64,000 nucleotides of DNA from JBMNGN01 sp050949865 (GTDB lineage: Bacteria; Bacillota; Syntrophomonadia; Syntrophomonadales; Syntrophomonadaceae). Numbering within the stretch: position 1 is the stretch's first letter; each line of letters starts with the position of its first letter. The stretch spans positions 124,001 to 188,000 of the forward strand of contig JBMNGN010000002.1 in NCBI GenBank assembly GCA_050949865.1. The letters run 5' to 3'. The notes below the pieces were generated by a model. That model saw nothing but the letters and a program-made list of their open reading frames with translations. It made no database searches and was not told where the DNA came from. Positions 9,997 to 18,023 of the stretch are shown one piece after another. A program made the position numbers and the translations under genes.

Positions 9997-10677
9997 TTAG
10001 TATTCTATTTCCTGTCCTGGATCCATTACAACAACCTCCACATCGGGGGCTTTTTGTTTTACCAGGGCGGAAAATTCTGCGGCATTCTGTACCAGTATTG
10101 GGAAGGAACGGTAATGCATGGGTATCACTTTTTTCGGTGATAACATCCTGGTGGCCTCGGCGGCTTGAACAGGGTCCATTGTAAAAACTGAACCAATTGG
10201 GATCATAGCTAAGTCAATATTGTAGATATCGCCCAGGATTTTCATAGCCCCAAATATTCCAGTGTCTCCACTGTGGTATAAAACCGTACCATCCTCCATA
10301 GTAAGGATGAAACCTGTTGGGGATCCCTGCCCTGCTGAGTGGAAGGCCTGGGTCATGGTTACTTTAATTCCTGCTACTTCAACGGTGCCACCGATATTCA
10401 TGCCAATTAACCGCTCTTGATCGATACCAGAATTAACCAGTTGGGCAATTAATTCCGGTTGTCCGACTGACATTCCTCCTTTTTTCAAAAGGTCGGCTGC
10501 ATTAGCCATGTGGTCAAAGTGATCGTGAGTGACTAATACTAGATCAGGGGCTGACAGCTGGTCAAGAGTAACCTGGCAGGAAGGGTTTTGTTCAATCCAG
10601 GGGTCGATATAGATCTTCTTCCCATTTGCCGAAGTGATTTCGAAAGCGGCATGGCCATGCCATTTAATTTTAATCAT
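9997..10677 (-). CDS. UPF0173 metal-dependent hydrolase (metallo-beta-lactamase fold)
   Basis: This 226-aa cytoplasmic protein belongs to the UPF0173/YtkL group of the metallo-beta-lactamase superfamily. The N-terminal strand MIKIKWHGHAAFEI and the metal site THDHFDH (about residues 50-56) are typical. Further ligands are likely in HSAGQ, HSGDTG and the late PMHYRSFP. The length equals the family norm. The start follows a strong GGGAGG, and a good terminator follows the gene. The physiological substrate of the family is not settled. It is flanked by two shortened CoA-transferase genes with no clear functional link. Confidence 0.93.
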   Translation of the reverse strand: MIKIKWHGHAAFEITSANGKKIYIDPWIEQNPSCQVTLDQLSAPDLVLVTHDHFDHMANAADLLKKGGMSVGQPELIAQLVNSGIDQERLIGMNIGGTVEVAGIKVTMTQAFHSAGQGSPTGFILTMEDGTVLYHSGDTGIFGAMKILGDIYNIDLAMIPIGSVFTMDPVQAAEATRMLSPKKVIPMHYRSFPILVQNAAEFSALVKQKAPDVEVVVMDPGQEIEY

Positions 10678-10864
10678 ACTATACCTCCCGAACCATATAT
10701 TATTTAGGTAATTATAACTAATTCTGGTAATATGGTCAAGAAAGGCGGCTGGTTGGCTTATAATAAGGGGTGGCTTTATAATAGAGGGAAATCGTGTTTT
10801 AAAAGGTATTTTAAATATATGCTAGGTGTTATAATAACCTATTTTTAATGAAGGGATTGATGCT

Positions 10865-11095
10865 ATGGGAGGAGCATTGAAGGGCATAAGGATAGCCGAT
10901 TTTTCCAGGATGTTGCCAGGACCGTACTGCACTATGATCCTGGGAGACTTAGGGGCTGAGGTAATAAAAATTGAACCTCCAGGGCTAGGGGATAATGCCA
11001 GGTATTTTCCTCCTTTTGTTGAAGGTGAGAGTGCTTATTTTATGAGCGTTAACCGGGGAAAAAAGAGCTTTACCCTCGGTAGTTTTACACCATAA
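10865..11095 (+). pseudogene. CaiB/BaiF CoA-transferase, N-terminal fragment cut by an insertion
   Basis: About 70 residues of a family III CoA transferase are present (GIRIADFSRMLPGPYCTMILGDLGAEVIKIE, then FMSVNRGKKSFTL). The match stops abruptly near base 11075, where AT-rich sequence and an IS1634-like transposase fragment begin. The remaining 300 or so residues are not found in the window. This looks like a gene disrupted by insertion followed by deletion. The conserved start of the family is intact, so decay is probably recent. Confidence 0.85.
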
Positions 11096-11239
11096 TTTAA
11101 AATAAAGATTTTAAAACCCTTGATGCTAGGTGCTTTGAGGGTATATTTTTTTCTGTTTCTTTTCTTTTATATGTATAGGAAAGTATAGTCATTTATGGTA
11201 TAATATAAATATGTATTTTATGTGTTTGGAGGCGCTAAT

Positions 11240-11545
11240 TTGAACCTTAAGCAATCAGTTCGCAAAAATGGTAGGGTTTATCTTTCTATTGAAAAAGCTT
11301 ATCGTGATAAAGAGACCGGCAAACCAAGATCTAAAACTGTTAAGTCTCTAGGTTACTTAGATGTTTTGGAAAAAGAATATGATGATCCTATCGCCTATTT
11401 CAAGGAAGTTGCCCGGCAAATGACCGAAGAAGAAAATTCTAAAAAGAAGTTGACTTTGGCAATTAATATGGATGAGAAGATTTCTCCCGATACTGACAAT
11501 AGAAAGAATTTTGGCTATGCTGCAATACTGAAGTGTTTCAGCTAG
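11240..11545 (+). pseudogene. IS1634-family transposase remnant (N-terminal)
   Basis: About 100 residues resemble the N-terminal region of IS1634-type (IS4-superfamily) transposases: VYLSIEKAYRDKETGKPRSK, then KTVKSLGYLD, and NFGYAAILK just before the catalytic domain. The frame then ends at once (CFS, stop), while full-length relatives exceed 500 aa, so the DDE domain is gone. TTG 11240 after TTGGAGG is the likely original start. The 11530-11581 tail recurs inverted at 18541-18593, so the stop region may be the true 3' end of the IS joined to its 5' part by internal deletion, as in a MITE-like derivative. Confidence 0.7.
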
Positions 11546-11711
11546 CCTAAAAAGTCCAGAAGCTGATGGTATTGCCTGACCGGAGATTGCTGGATATAAT
11601 GACCATATCTTAGCGAAAGGAAAAGACGCCTCTTTTTTGTGGTGCTAATGCTGCAACAGAAGCACAAGAAGCGTCTCCAAAAAGGTATGGTAATTGTAAC
11701 AGACTATCAAC

Positions 11712-12236
11712 TTGATTGGAACCCCGAAAAGGGAGTTTTTTGTTAGGAGCGCGGAGCAGAATTCATGTCCTTGTTGCAATGGGGACTTAAGGGTAATTGG
11801 TAGCTGTTCCAGGAAATGTATTGATGACGAGGGAGAAAACAAAACCCTGATCATTCGCAGGTTACGGTGCGTTGGATGCAGACGAATTCATCACGAACTT
11901 CCTGATATGCTTGTACCATTTAAACGCCACGTCAGTAAAAGCATTGAAGCAGTCATCCGCAATGATGTACCACTTAGCGTTTTCTCCGATGAGTCTACTC
12001 TAACCCGATGGAAGAGCTGGTTTAAGGAAATGACCGATTACTTTCAGGGCTGCTTGAAATCAATTGCTATGCGCTATGGCATAGAATCTGTGGAAGATAG
12101 ATCCGGTCTTCCTCAGTCCAAGCTCCAAAGGATTTGGCATTATGTAGGGAACGCTCCGGGATGGCTGGCCAGAGTTGTCCGTCCCATAGTCAATTTAAAT
12201 TTATGGCGACATACCCGTTCCGCATTTTGTCCATAA
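11712..12236 (+). CDS. DUF6431-like transposon accessory protein (likely frameshifted at its start)
   Basis: About 170 residues contain a Cys-rich, probably zinc-binding head (SCPCCNGDL, then RLRCVGCRRIHHELPDMLVPFKRH) and a helical tail (LPQSKLQRIWHYVG). I recall DUF6431 proteins preceding DDE transposase and ExeA-like genes in clostridial transposons; the function is unknown, possibly DNA or target binding. The in-frame start is a TTG without a good Shine-Dalgarno. An ATG at 11687 reads MVIVTDYQLDWNPEKGVF in another frame and would join the body if one base of the T6 run near 11741 were skipped. The gene is therefore either frameshifted by a homopolymer indel or needs +1 slippage. Confidence 0.65.
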   Translation: MIGTPKREFFVRSAEQNSCPCCNGDLRVIGSCSRKCIDDEGENKTLIIRRLRCVGCRRIHHELPDMLVPFKRHVSKSIEAVIRNDVPLSVFSDESTLTRWKSWFKEMTDYFQGCLKSIAMRYGIESVEDRSGLPQSKLQRIWHYVGNAPGWLARVVRPIVNLNLWRHTRSAFCP

Positions 12237-12284
12237 TGATATATATTTACACTCATGCTGAAACCATAAAAAGGAGTGAACAGC

Positions 12285-13057
12285 ATGAGAGATCAGAAAA
12301 AAGCAGAAGAGGTGGCCTCACAGGGGGTGCAGTTATTATCCCCGCTCCTGGCTGAAGGCCTGGATAATGCCCAGGCAAAAGTAATCCGAGCCAGGATATG
12401 TGAACAAAGCGGTATATCCGAGCGTACCCTGCGCAGATACCTGGCCCAATACCGGAAAGATGGTTTTAGCGGACTCAAACCTAAAGGTAAGGGTCAGCAC
12501 CGCAGCGAGGAAGCAATACCTATTAACATCCTAGAACAGGCCATTCTATTACGGCGCCAAGTACCAGGCCGCAGTATTGCACAGATAATTCAGATACTGG
12601 AATGGGAAGGGTTAGTAGAGCCAGGGCAGATCAAACGCAGCACTCTGCAGGAGAAATTAGCTGAGCGCGGCTACAGTGCCAGGCATATGAAAATGTATGC
12701 TGATACCGGCACTGCCGCCAGACGATACCAGAAGAAATACCGCAATCAGCTCTGGCATTCTGATATTAAGTATTCAATTTATCTGCCCATAGGCGAGGGT
12801 GGCAAAAAGAAGCAGGTCTACCTAGTTATCTTCATAGATGATGCCACTCGTTTCATTCTGCATGGTCAGTTCTACCCTGCCCTTGATCAGGTGATCGTAG
12901 AAGATGCCTTTCGTCAGGCTATTTTAAAATATGGTGTGCCTGAAAAAGTATACTTTGATAACGGCAGCCAATACCGAACTAAATGGATGAATAGAGCCTG
13001 CTCTAAAATGGGGATTCGCTTGCTCTATGCTAAGCCCTATTCGCCTGAAGCGACGGG
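12285..13057 (+). pseudogene. DDE transposase, 5' part (HTH and first two catalytic Asp), split by RIT element
   Basis: The N-terminal part has a helix-turn-helix (ISERTLRRYLAQYRKDG, about residues 45-61) and an RNase H-fold catalytic core with the first Asp in HSDIKYSIYLP and the second in YFDNGSQYRTKW. The reading frame is sound until EATG, where the RIT element begins. Joining base 13057 to 16563 restores EATGKPERFNRIVDSF, which carries the third catalytic residue (Glu). ATG 12285 lies eight bases after AAGGAG and is preferred to GTG 12276. It is a TniA/Mu-like transposase, inactive while interrupted unless the RIT element is excised precisely. Confidence 0.88.
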
Positions 13058-13084
13058 TTATGAAGAGTTAACCATTATGTAGAG
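13052..13084 (+). repeat. RIT element left terminal inverted repeat
   Basis: This 33-base repeat begins GACGGGTTATGAAGAG and matches the complement of 16504-16536 at 32 of 33 positions. The outer GACGGG also belongs to the interrupted transposase gene, so the mobile end itself may start at 13058 (TTATGAAG). Confidence 0.85.
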
Positions 13085-13137
13085 CTAACCTTTCTAACAC
13101 GCCAACACGCTACATCAAATCCCGGTTAGCTCTACAT
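13077..13137 (+). repeat. Subterminal inverted repeat of RIT element
   Basis: Two perfect 14-base arms (ATGTAGAGCTAACC at 13077-13090 and its complement at 13124-13137) flank a 33-base spacer holding a doubled AACACGC. The site lies between the left end and the stop of the last recombinase. It could be a recombinase core site, with two binding arms and a crossover spacer, or a terminator for the trio. Confidence 0.6.
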
Positions 13138-13147
13138 AAATATTCAC

Positions 13148-14167
13148 CTATCTTCCTAAGCTCTGTAACCATTCCAAAAGGTCAGCATTTTGCTGCCATA
13201 CTGGTAACTCTTTGGGAACAACATCCGCATAAGCATTTTCCAGTGCCTTTCTTTTCATGCTGGCATCGGCTCTGGCATATATTTCTGTGGTTTGGATATT
13301 GGCATGACCGAGCAAATCACGGATGTACACCAGGTTTACACCAGATTGTAGTAAATGCATGGCTTTGCTATGGCGCAGGACATGAGGAGAAATTGTATCC
13401 GGGAAATGTCCTGGGAATAATTCTTTTGCCTGATCAAAGTGCTTTTTGAGAATATACGATATTCCTGACCTGGTTAGCTTATGATTTTTTCTATTGCTGA
13501 ACAACGGGTATTCGTTGCATTGGGGCAGGTGCAATTTATTCTCTTTTAAGTACTGTTCAATAAGTCTGGCCATAGGTTCCATTAGCGGAACAACCCTGGT
13601 TTTATTACCCTTGCCAGTAAGCTTTATGATTGCTGGTGAGGGAAGTCTAACATCTGCAATCCGCACATCGGCAATTTCTTGTACTCTAGCCCCGCTATCA
13701 TAGATAAGGCTCAGAAGAACTAGGTCTCGCCTCCCTTCCTTGGTATTTTTATCTGGCATGTCCAGCAAAATTTTCATGGCATCAAGGGTTAGATAGTTGA
13801 CCGATTTTACTGGTGCCTTTTTCATAGGTATAGCAAGAATCTGTTGATATTGGTACAAGGCCTGCGGTTGCTCAAGTTGAAGGTATTTGAAAAAAGCGTG
13901 GATAGCCGCAAGCCTCTGATTCCTTGTTGTAACACTGCATTTTCTCTCTAATTCTAACCAGATCAGGAAATCCTCGATCAATTTCCGGTTCAATTGATCA
14001 ATGACAAGCTTCGCCGGAGATAGTCTTTTCTCTGAAGCACAATACTTAAGCAGGATCGAAAATGTATCACGGTAAGACTGGATTGTATTACTACTTGCGC
14101 CAACTTCACCCGGAAGATATTTTGATAGATAGGATGTAATGGCATATGCAAAATCGGTTGGATTCAT
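13148..14167 (-). CDS. Tyrosine recombinase, third gene of RIT trio
   Basis: This 339-aa member of the tyrosine recombinase/phage integrase family has an N-terminal SAM-like DNA-binding domain (about residues 15-95). Its catalytic domain shows Arg in YDSGARVQEIADV, HVLRHSKAMHLLQSG, LLGHANIQTTEIYAR and the nucleophilic Tyr in the last. ATG 14167 overlaps the TGA of the preceding gene (ATGA) and follows GGAGGTG, which points to translational coupling; an in-frame ATG at 14200 lacks this. The three recombinases probably act together on the element ends. Confidence 0.9.
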   Translation of the reverse strand: MNPTDFAYAITSYLSKYLPGEVGASSNTIQSYRDTFSILLKYCASEKRLSPAKLVIDQLNRKLIEDFLIWLELERKCSVTTRNQRLAAIHAFFKYLQLEQPQALYQYQQILAIPMKKAPVKSVNYLTLDAMKILLDMPDKNTKEGRRDLVLLSLIYDSGARVQEIADVRIADVRLPSPAIIKLTGKGNKTRVVPLMEPMARLIEQYLKENKLHLPQCNEYPLFSNRKNHKLTRSGISYILKKHFDQAKELFPGHFPDTISPHVLRHSKAMHLLQSGVNLVYIRDLLGHANIQTTEIYARADASMKRKALENAYADVVPKELPVWQQNADLLEWLQSLGR

Positions 14168-15147
14168 ATTATCTTCACCTCCGGGAAGATATATGCGCAA
14201 GTTTGGCTTACTGTGTCCAGAATTTCCGGATATGCTTCTGCAGTCAATCTCACGTATTGTTCCGTAGCCTTAATCGAAGCATGTCCCAAGTAAGTTGAAA
14301 GAATGGGTAGGGCACAGTAAAGTTCAACTCCTTGCTGTACCATTTGCTTTAACGAATGAACCGCAAAGGTATGGCGCAAATCATGTAGCCGTGGGCCTCT
14401 TCCTTTACCTCCGTGAGATATTCCGCTTTTCTGGAGAAGTCTCCGGAAGTTGCGATATACAGTATTGGAAGAGTAAGCAGTCCGGTCTCTTTTCATAAAG
14501 AAATAATCTTGGGGACTGGAGACAGTGTGGATCTTTAAAGAATACCCTACAAGGTATCTTGTTAACGAAGCTGACATGGGAATAACGCGGTCTTTGTTAA
14601 ATTTTGAGCCCCGAACAACAACTATCCCTTGTTTTAAATCCACATCCTTAAGCCTTAATTTTACGGCTTCGGAAATCCTGACGCCGCAACCGTATAGCAA
14701 TCTGTAAACGGCGGGGAATACTAAATGCCGGTTAGATAGCGGATGGGGCTTAATATTATCACACTCAGTTAAAAGGTTCCGGATTAGGTCTTTCGAAAAG
14801 ATATAAGGCATATAGGAGTGCCGATTAATCTTGGCTTTACATGATGGTACGTATGCATCATGGCCAAGGTTGTTCAGGAATAGAGCAAAGCGCTTTAAAT
14901 TATTGATCCGGCGTTCCCAAGTAACGTCCCTTTCATTTGGTCTCTTTTCTGTCCAAGCGTCAGCCAGTTCTTTAGTAAGGGTATGGTTTTCAATGGTGTA
15001 CTGAAGTGTAAATTCTGAAAAGCGTTTTAGAGCATTGGCCTCGGCATAATAATCGAACCCGAGCGATCGTTTCATCTGAACGAACTGAATCAAAAGTTCC
15101 CTGAAATCTCCCACAAAGCCATCGATGTCATACGGTTTAGAGTTCAC
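14164..15147 (-). CDS. Tyrosine recombinase, second gene of RIT trio
   Basis: This 327-aa tyrosine recombinase has catalytic-domain motifs YGCGVRISEAVKLRL, RLHDLRHTFAVHSL and LGHASIKATEQYVRLT. A long insertion before the last motif (QMVQQGVELYCALPILSTY) sets it apart from the other two members. The frame is open far upstream, but GTG 15147 is eight bases after GGAGG and overlaps the end of the first gene by 11 bases, the usual tight packing of RIT genes. Starting at an upstream ATG would bury most of the first gene's 3' end. Confidence 0.87.
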   Translation of the reverse strand: MNSKPYDIDGFVGDFRELLIQFVQMKRSLGFDYYAEANALKRFSEFTLQYTIENHTLTKELADAWTEKRPNERDVTWERRINNLKRFALFLNNLGHDAYVPSCKAKINRHSYMPYIFSKDLIRNLLTECDNIKPHPLSNRHLVFPAVYRLLYGCGVRISEAVKLRLKDVDLKQGIVVVRGSKFNKDRVIPMSASLTRYLVGYSLKIHTVSSPQDYFFMKRDRTAYSSNTVYRNFRRLLQKSGISHGGKGRGPRLHDLRHTFAVHSLKQMVQQGVELYCALPILSTYLGHASIKATEQYVRLTAEAYPEILDTVSQTCAYIFPEVKII

Positions 15148-16393
15148 GGGCCACACCTCCATCCGCTGTATGGTTCCATGCAAATCCGGGAATGTCCAAT
15201 GCACATCGCCGCAAATGGTTAACATCAATCTTAAGATAAATTGATGTTGCATCTGTCGTGGTGTGTCCCAAAACTTCGGAAATGACCGGCAACGGAATGT
15301 TCTCTTCCAAAAGAGCGCTGGCAAGACTATGTCTAAGGGAATGGGGGCCATGTTTTTTCCCGGCCGGCACCTTGATTCCCGCTGATTGAATGTATTGTGT
15401 AACAATACTATGAATCGTGGGCGGTGTTAAACCGGTGAGCGGACAGACATGGCGCACAAAAATAGTAGTACAGTCTGTTATTGGCCTACCATATTTTAGA
15501 TAGTCAATGATTGCCGTCCCCACTTCCGGCAGCAGCGGTAATTGTATTTTTTCTTGTGTTTTCTCCTGAATCAATTCAATCTCATTGCGATCCCATTTTA
15601 GGTTACCGAAAGATAAACTGCAGATGTCGCCAGCCCTCATACCGAGCCTTGACGCCAGAAGCAAGATGGCGTAATCGCGTTTCCCCTTTGGATTTCCGCG
15701 ATCGACACAGTCAAGAAGTTTTTGGACTTCGTCTTTGTTGTATGCGGAGGGAATTCTTGAAGTTTTGTCGATTTTAACGTGGGGCACTACATAGGATAAG
15801 TCCTTCTCCAGCAGTTTTTCTTCATACAGATAACGGAGCAGAACCCTTAAGGAGCAAATTGTACAGTGGACAGTGGCAATGGTGGTACCGGCCAAGGTGT
15901 TGACAAAGCCCAAGATGTGCTCGGGGGTTAATTCGGAAATATCATTAATCCTTTGTTTGGATAGATATTCGGAAAACCTGCTCAGGTATAATTCATTTGA
16001 TCGCAAAGTCTTCTCCGAGATGCCGTACAGCCTACGCGACCGAATAAATCCATCAAATGCCTTTTTAACTGGAGTGTAGTATTCTTTACCAATGACTCGC
16101 CTCTTCGAGAGAATAATTCCATGTAATTGATACTCCCCTAGCATATTGACGGCCCGAACTTTAATGCCATTAGGGTTGCTCAAATGATGGAAAACCGTAA
16201 TACCATATTCGTCTTCTAAAAAGTTCAGACCGATCTTCATATCGAAGCACCCCAGGTTTCTTCTTCTCATGTACTTGCCTAGTGCGTCCCAAATGGGAAC
16301 ATAAGTTTTAATCCGTTGCTCCTTGTAATTTACGCGTAGAAGTTCGGTTTTAACTGCCTCCACGAGTTCACTGAACGGTAACACATCTTGCAT
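15137..16393 (-). CDS. Tyrosine recombinase, first gene of RIT trio
   Basis: This 418-aa recombinase is the promoter-proximal member. It has an extra N-terminal region of about 100 residues, then a core-binding domain (SRFSEYLSKQRI) and a catalytic domain with SRLGMRAGDICSL, HGPHSLRHSLASALLEE and LGHTTTDATSIYLKID. The ATG follows GGAGGGG. About 110 bases separate the start from the right inverted repeat, so the trio promoter probably lies inside the element end. Confidence 0.9.
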   Translation of the reverse strand: MQDVLPFSELVEAVKTELLRVNYKEQRIKTYVPIWDALGKYMRRRNLGCFDMKIGLNFLEDEYGITVFHHLSNPNGIKVRAVNMLGEYQLHGIILSKRRVIGKEYYTPVKKAFDGFIRSRRLYGISEKTLRSNELYLSRFSEYLSKQRINDISELTPEHILGFVNTLAGTTIATVHCTICSLRVLLRYLYEEKLLEKDLSYVVPHVKIDKTSRIPSAYNKDEVQKLLDCVDRGNPKGKRDYAILLLASRLGMRAGDICSLSFGNLKWDRNEIELIQEKTQEKIQLPLLPEVGTAIIDYLKYGRPITDCTTIFVRHVCPLTGLTPPTIHSIVTQYIQSAGIKVPAGKKHGPHSLRHSLASALLEENIPLPVISEVLGHTTTDATSIYLKIDVNHLRRCALDIPGFAWNHTADGGVAREL

Positions 16394-16503
16394 ATTTTCC
16401 CCTCCAATCTAAAAATATGGTTATATTAACCACTTTAAAGATTGAAGTATTATGCGGGGTCAATCAACAATTAAAGCCAATAATTCGAGGTTTCGTAATA
16501 GGA

Positions 16504-16536
16504 CTCTACATAATGGCTAACTCTTCATAACCCGTC
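16504..16536 (-). repeat. RIT element right terminal inverted repeat
   Basis: This is the complement of the left repeat at 13052-13084 with one mismatch (C for T near 16517). It overlaps the first six bases of a perfect 32-base palindrome. Confidence 0.85.
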
Positions 16537-16562
16537 TTATGTTGAGCTCAACATAAGACGGG
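16531..16562. repeat. Perfect 32-base palindrome at RIT right junction
   Basis: The sequence CCCGTCTTATGTTGAG is followed at once by its exact complement, with no loop. The outer GACGGG is the host transposase sequence, and the mirrored CCCGTC closes the right repeat. The central TTATGTTGAG and its mirror are not needed by either the host gene or the terminal repeat. It may be part of the target-recombination product or a recombinase site. Confidence 0.85.
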
Positions 16563-17133
16563 CAAACCGGAAAGGTTTAATCGGATAGTAGATTCTTTTC
16601 TTGCTGAAGCTGTCCTGGAAAAACCTCAGACACTGGAAAAATTAAATCAACTGTTTGAGGTATGGCTTGAGGAATGTTATCAAAACAAGCCGCATTCCGG
16701 ATTGGAAGGAAATATTAGTCCTCAGACTGCGTATCGCAGTGACAGAAAAGCTTTAAAGTTTTTAGATCCTGAAACAATAGCCAGTGCATTTCTCCACTGT
16801 GAAGAAAGAAAGGTAGATAAATCTGGATGTATCAGCTTTGCCGGCAAAAAATACGAGGCAGGCCTGAGTTTAATCGGGTGTAAAGTAGATGTTATCTATG
16901 ATCCTGCTGACATTAGTGAGTTAACTATCGAATACGAAGGCCACAAGCCATTCAAGGCCAAAGAACTAGTTATCGGAGAACGGAGCGCTCCCCGGCCTAA
17001 ACTGCCCGAGCACTTGCAGCTAGTTCCGGCTGATTCTTCCCGGTTGCTCAATGCTGCCGCCAGGAAGAACAAGGAGCGTAAAGAATACCAAACCCCTGCC
17101 ATCTCCTACCGTAAAGTAAAAAAGGAGGAGTAA
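16561..17133 (+). pseudogene. DDE transposase, 3' part (catalytic Glu and Mu-type C-terminal domain)
   Basis: This is the continuation of the gene at 12285. The frame starts GKPERFNRIV with the third acidic catalytic residue, then the Mu-like transposase C-terminal beta-barrel (SGCISFAGKKYEAGLSLIGC) and a basic tail with RKVKKEE. There is no own start codon near the junction, so it is the severed 3' half. Its stop lies three bases before the ATPase start, as expected for a transposition operon. Confidence 0.87.
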
Positions 17134-17136
17134 GGT

Positions 17137-17937
17137 ATGTTTGAGACATTCTATCGCATGGAAAGAACACCCTTTTCCAGGGATATTCCTACAGATCAAT
17201 TGTATCAGTCGCATATGCTGGAAGAGACCCTGGGGCGCTTAGAATACACCGCCCAGCGCCAGATGTTTGCAGTATTAACTGGGGATTGCGGAACTGGGAA
17301 AACTACCACCATACGCAAGTTTAAAGAAACCCTGGATGCATCTAGGTTTTTGGTAATGTACCTGGCTGATTCCAAACTTACCCCCCGGCATTTTTACAAG
17401 GGTCTGCTGGAGCAGTTGGGATGTGAGGCCAAGTTTTACCGGGGTGATGCCAAACGTCAATTACATAGAGAGATCGAACTTTTACAGGGTATCCACCATC
17501 TGCAGCCGGTGGTGATTGTAGACGAAGCGCATCTATTGGATAAAGAAATGCTAGAAGAAGTCCGATTCTTACTAAACTTTAAAATGGATGCGCAAAGTCC
17601 GATGGCTTTAATCCTGGTAGGGCAAAACGAACTCTGGGAACGGCTTAAACTTCAATCTTATGCAGCGATCAGACAACGCATTGATTTACAGTGTAAACTG
17701 CACTATCTGGATCGGGCAGAAGTGGGTGATTATGTAAAACGACACCTAGCTTACGCCGGTGCCCATCATGATATTTTTTCAGATAGTGCAATCGATGAAA
17801 TTTTCAAATACTCAAGCGGAGCGGCCAGACTGGTAAACAAGGTTTGTACGCATTGTCTGCTTTACGGGGCTCAAAATAACCGAAATATCATTGATGACCA
17901 TATGGTGAAGTTAGTAATCAAGGGAGAATTAAATTAG
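17137..17937 (+). CDS. ExeA/TniB-like AAA ATPase of transposon
   Basis: This 266-aa P-loop ATPase has MFETFYRMERTPFSRD at the front, Walker A GDCGTGKTT near residue 50, Walker B VVIVDEAHLL near 122, sensor-like LILVGQNELWE near 160, and a C-terminal lid with an arginine (SGAARLVNKVC). Proteins of this kind (IstB, TniB, TnsC, MuB) bind DNA with ATP and direct the paired transposase to targets. It follows the transposase by three bases behind a GGAGGAG Shine-Dalgarno and appears intact, although its partner is interrupted. Confidence 0.9.
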   Translation: MFETFYRMERTPFSRDIPTDQLYQSHMLEETLGRLEYTAQRQMFAVLTGDCGTGKTTTIRKFKETLDASRFLVMYLADSKLTPRHFYKGLLEQLGCEAKFYRGDAKRQLHREIELLQGIHHLQPVVIVDEAHLLDKEMLEEVRFLLNFKMDAQSPMALILVGQNELWERLKLQSYAAIRQRIDLQCKLHYLDRAEVGDYVKRHLAYAGAHHDIFSDSAIDEIFKYSSGAARLVNKVCTHCLLYGAQNNRNIIDDHMVKLVIKGELN

Positions 17938-17975
17938 TTCTCCCTCCCCCCCAAGGGGCAAAGATTTAAGGTCAT

Positions 17976-18023
17976 AATGTCCATCAGCATTTGGACATTT
18001 TACACCGTCTATTGCCGGACATT
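17976..18023 (+). repeat. Transposon right-end motif cluster
   Basis: Three copies of a 7-base motif occur in 48 bases: AATGTCC at 17976, GGACATT at 17993 and GGACATT at 18017. They follow the ATPase gene directly. This fits multiple transposase-binding sites of a Tn7/Tn5053-like end. Confidence 0.55.

Larger units (their letters stand above)
13058..16530 (-). mobile_element. RIT element (recombinase in trio)
   Basis: Three overlapping tyrosine recombinase genes in one orientation, bounded by terminal inverted repeats, fit the described recombinase-in-trio elements. The element is about 3.5 kb. It splits the DDE transposase codon series between EATG and KPERFN, and removing it plus a 26-base palindromic addition restores the host gene. 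Each recombinase has recognisable Arg, His-x-x-Arg and Tyr catalytic residues, so the element looks intact. How RIT elements move, and what each of the three proteins does, is poorly known. Confidence 0.85.

Noticed and set aside
13148..16393. Integron integrase or XerC/XerD system
   Set aside because: Three overlapping recombinases with terminal inverted repeats and no attC-like cassettes fit a RIT element better.
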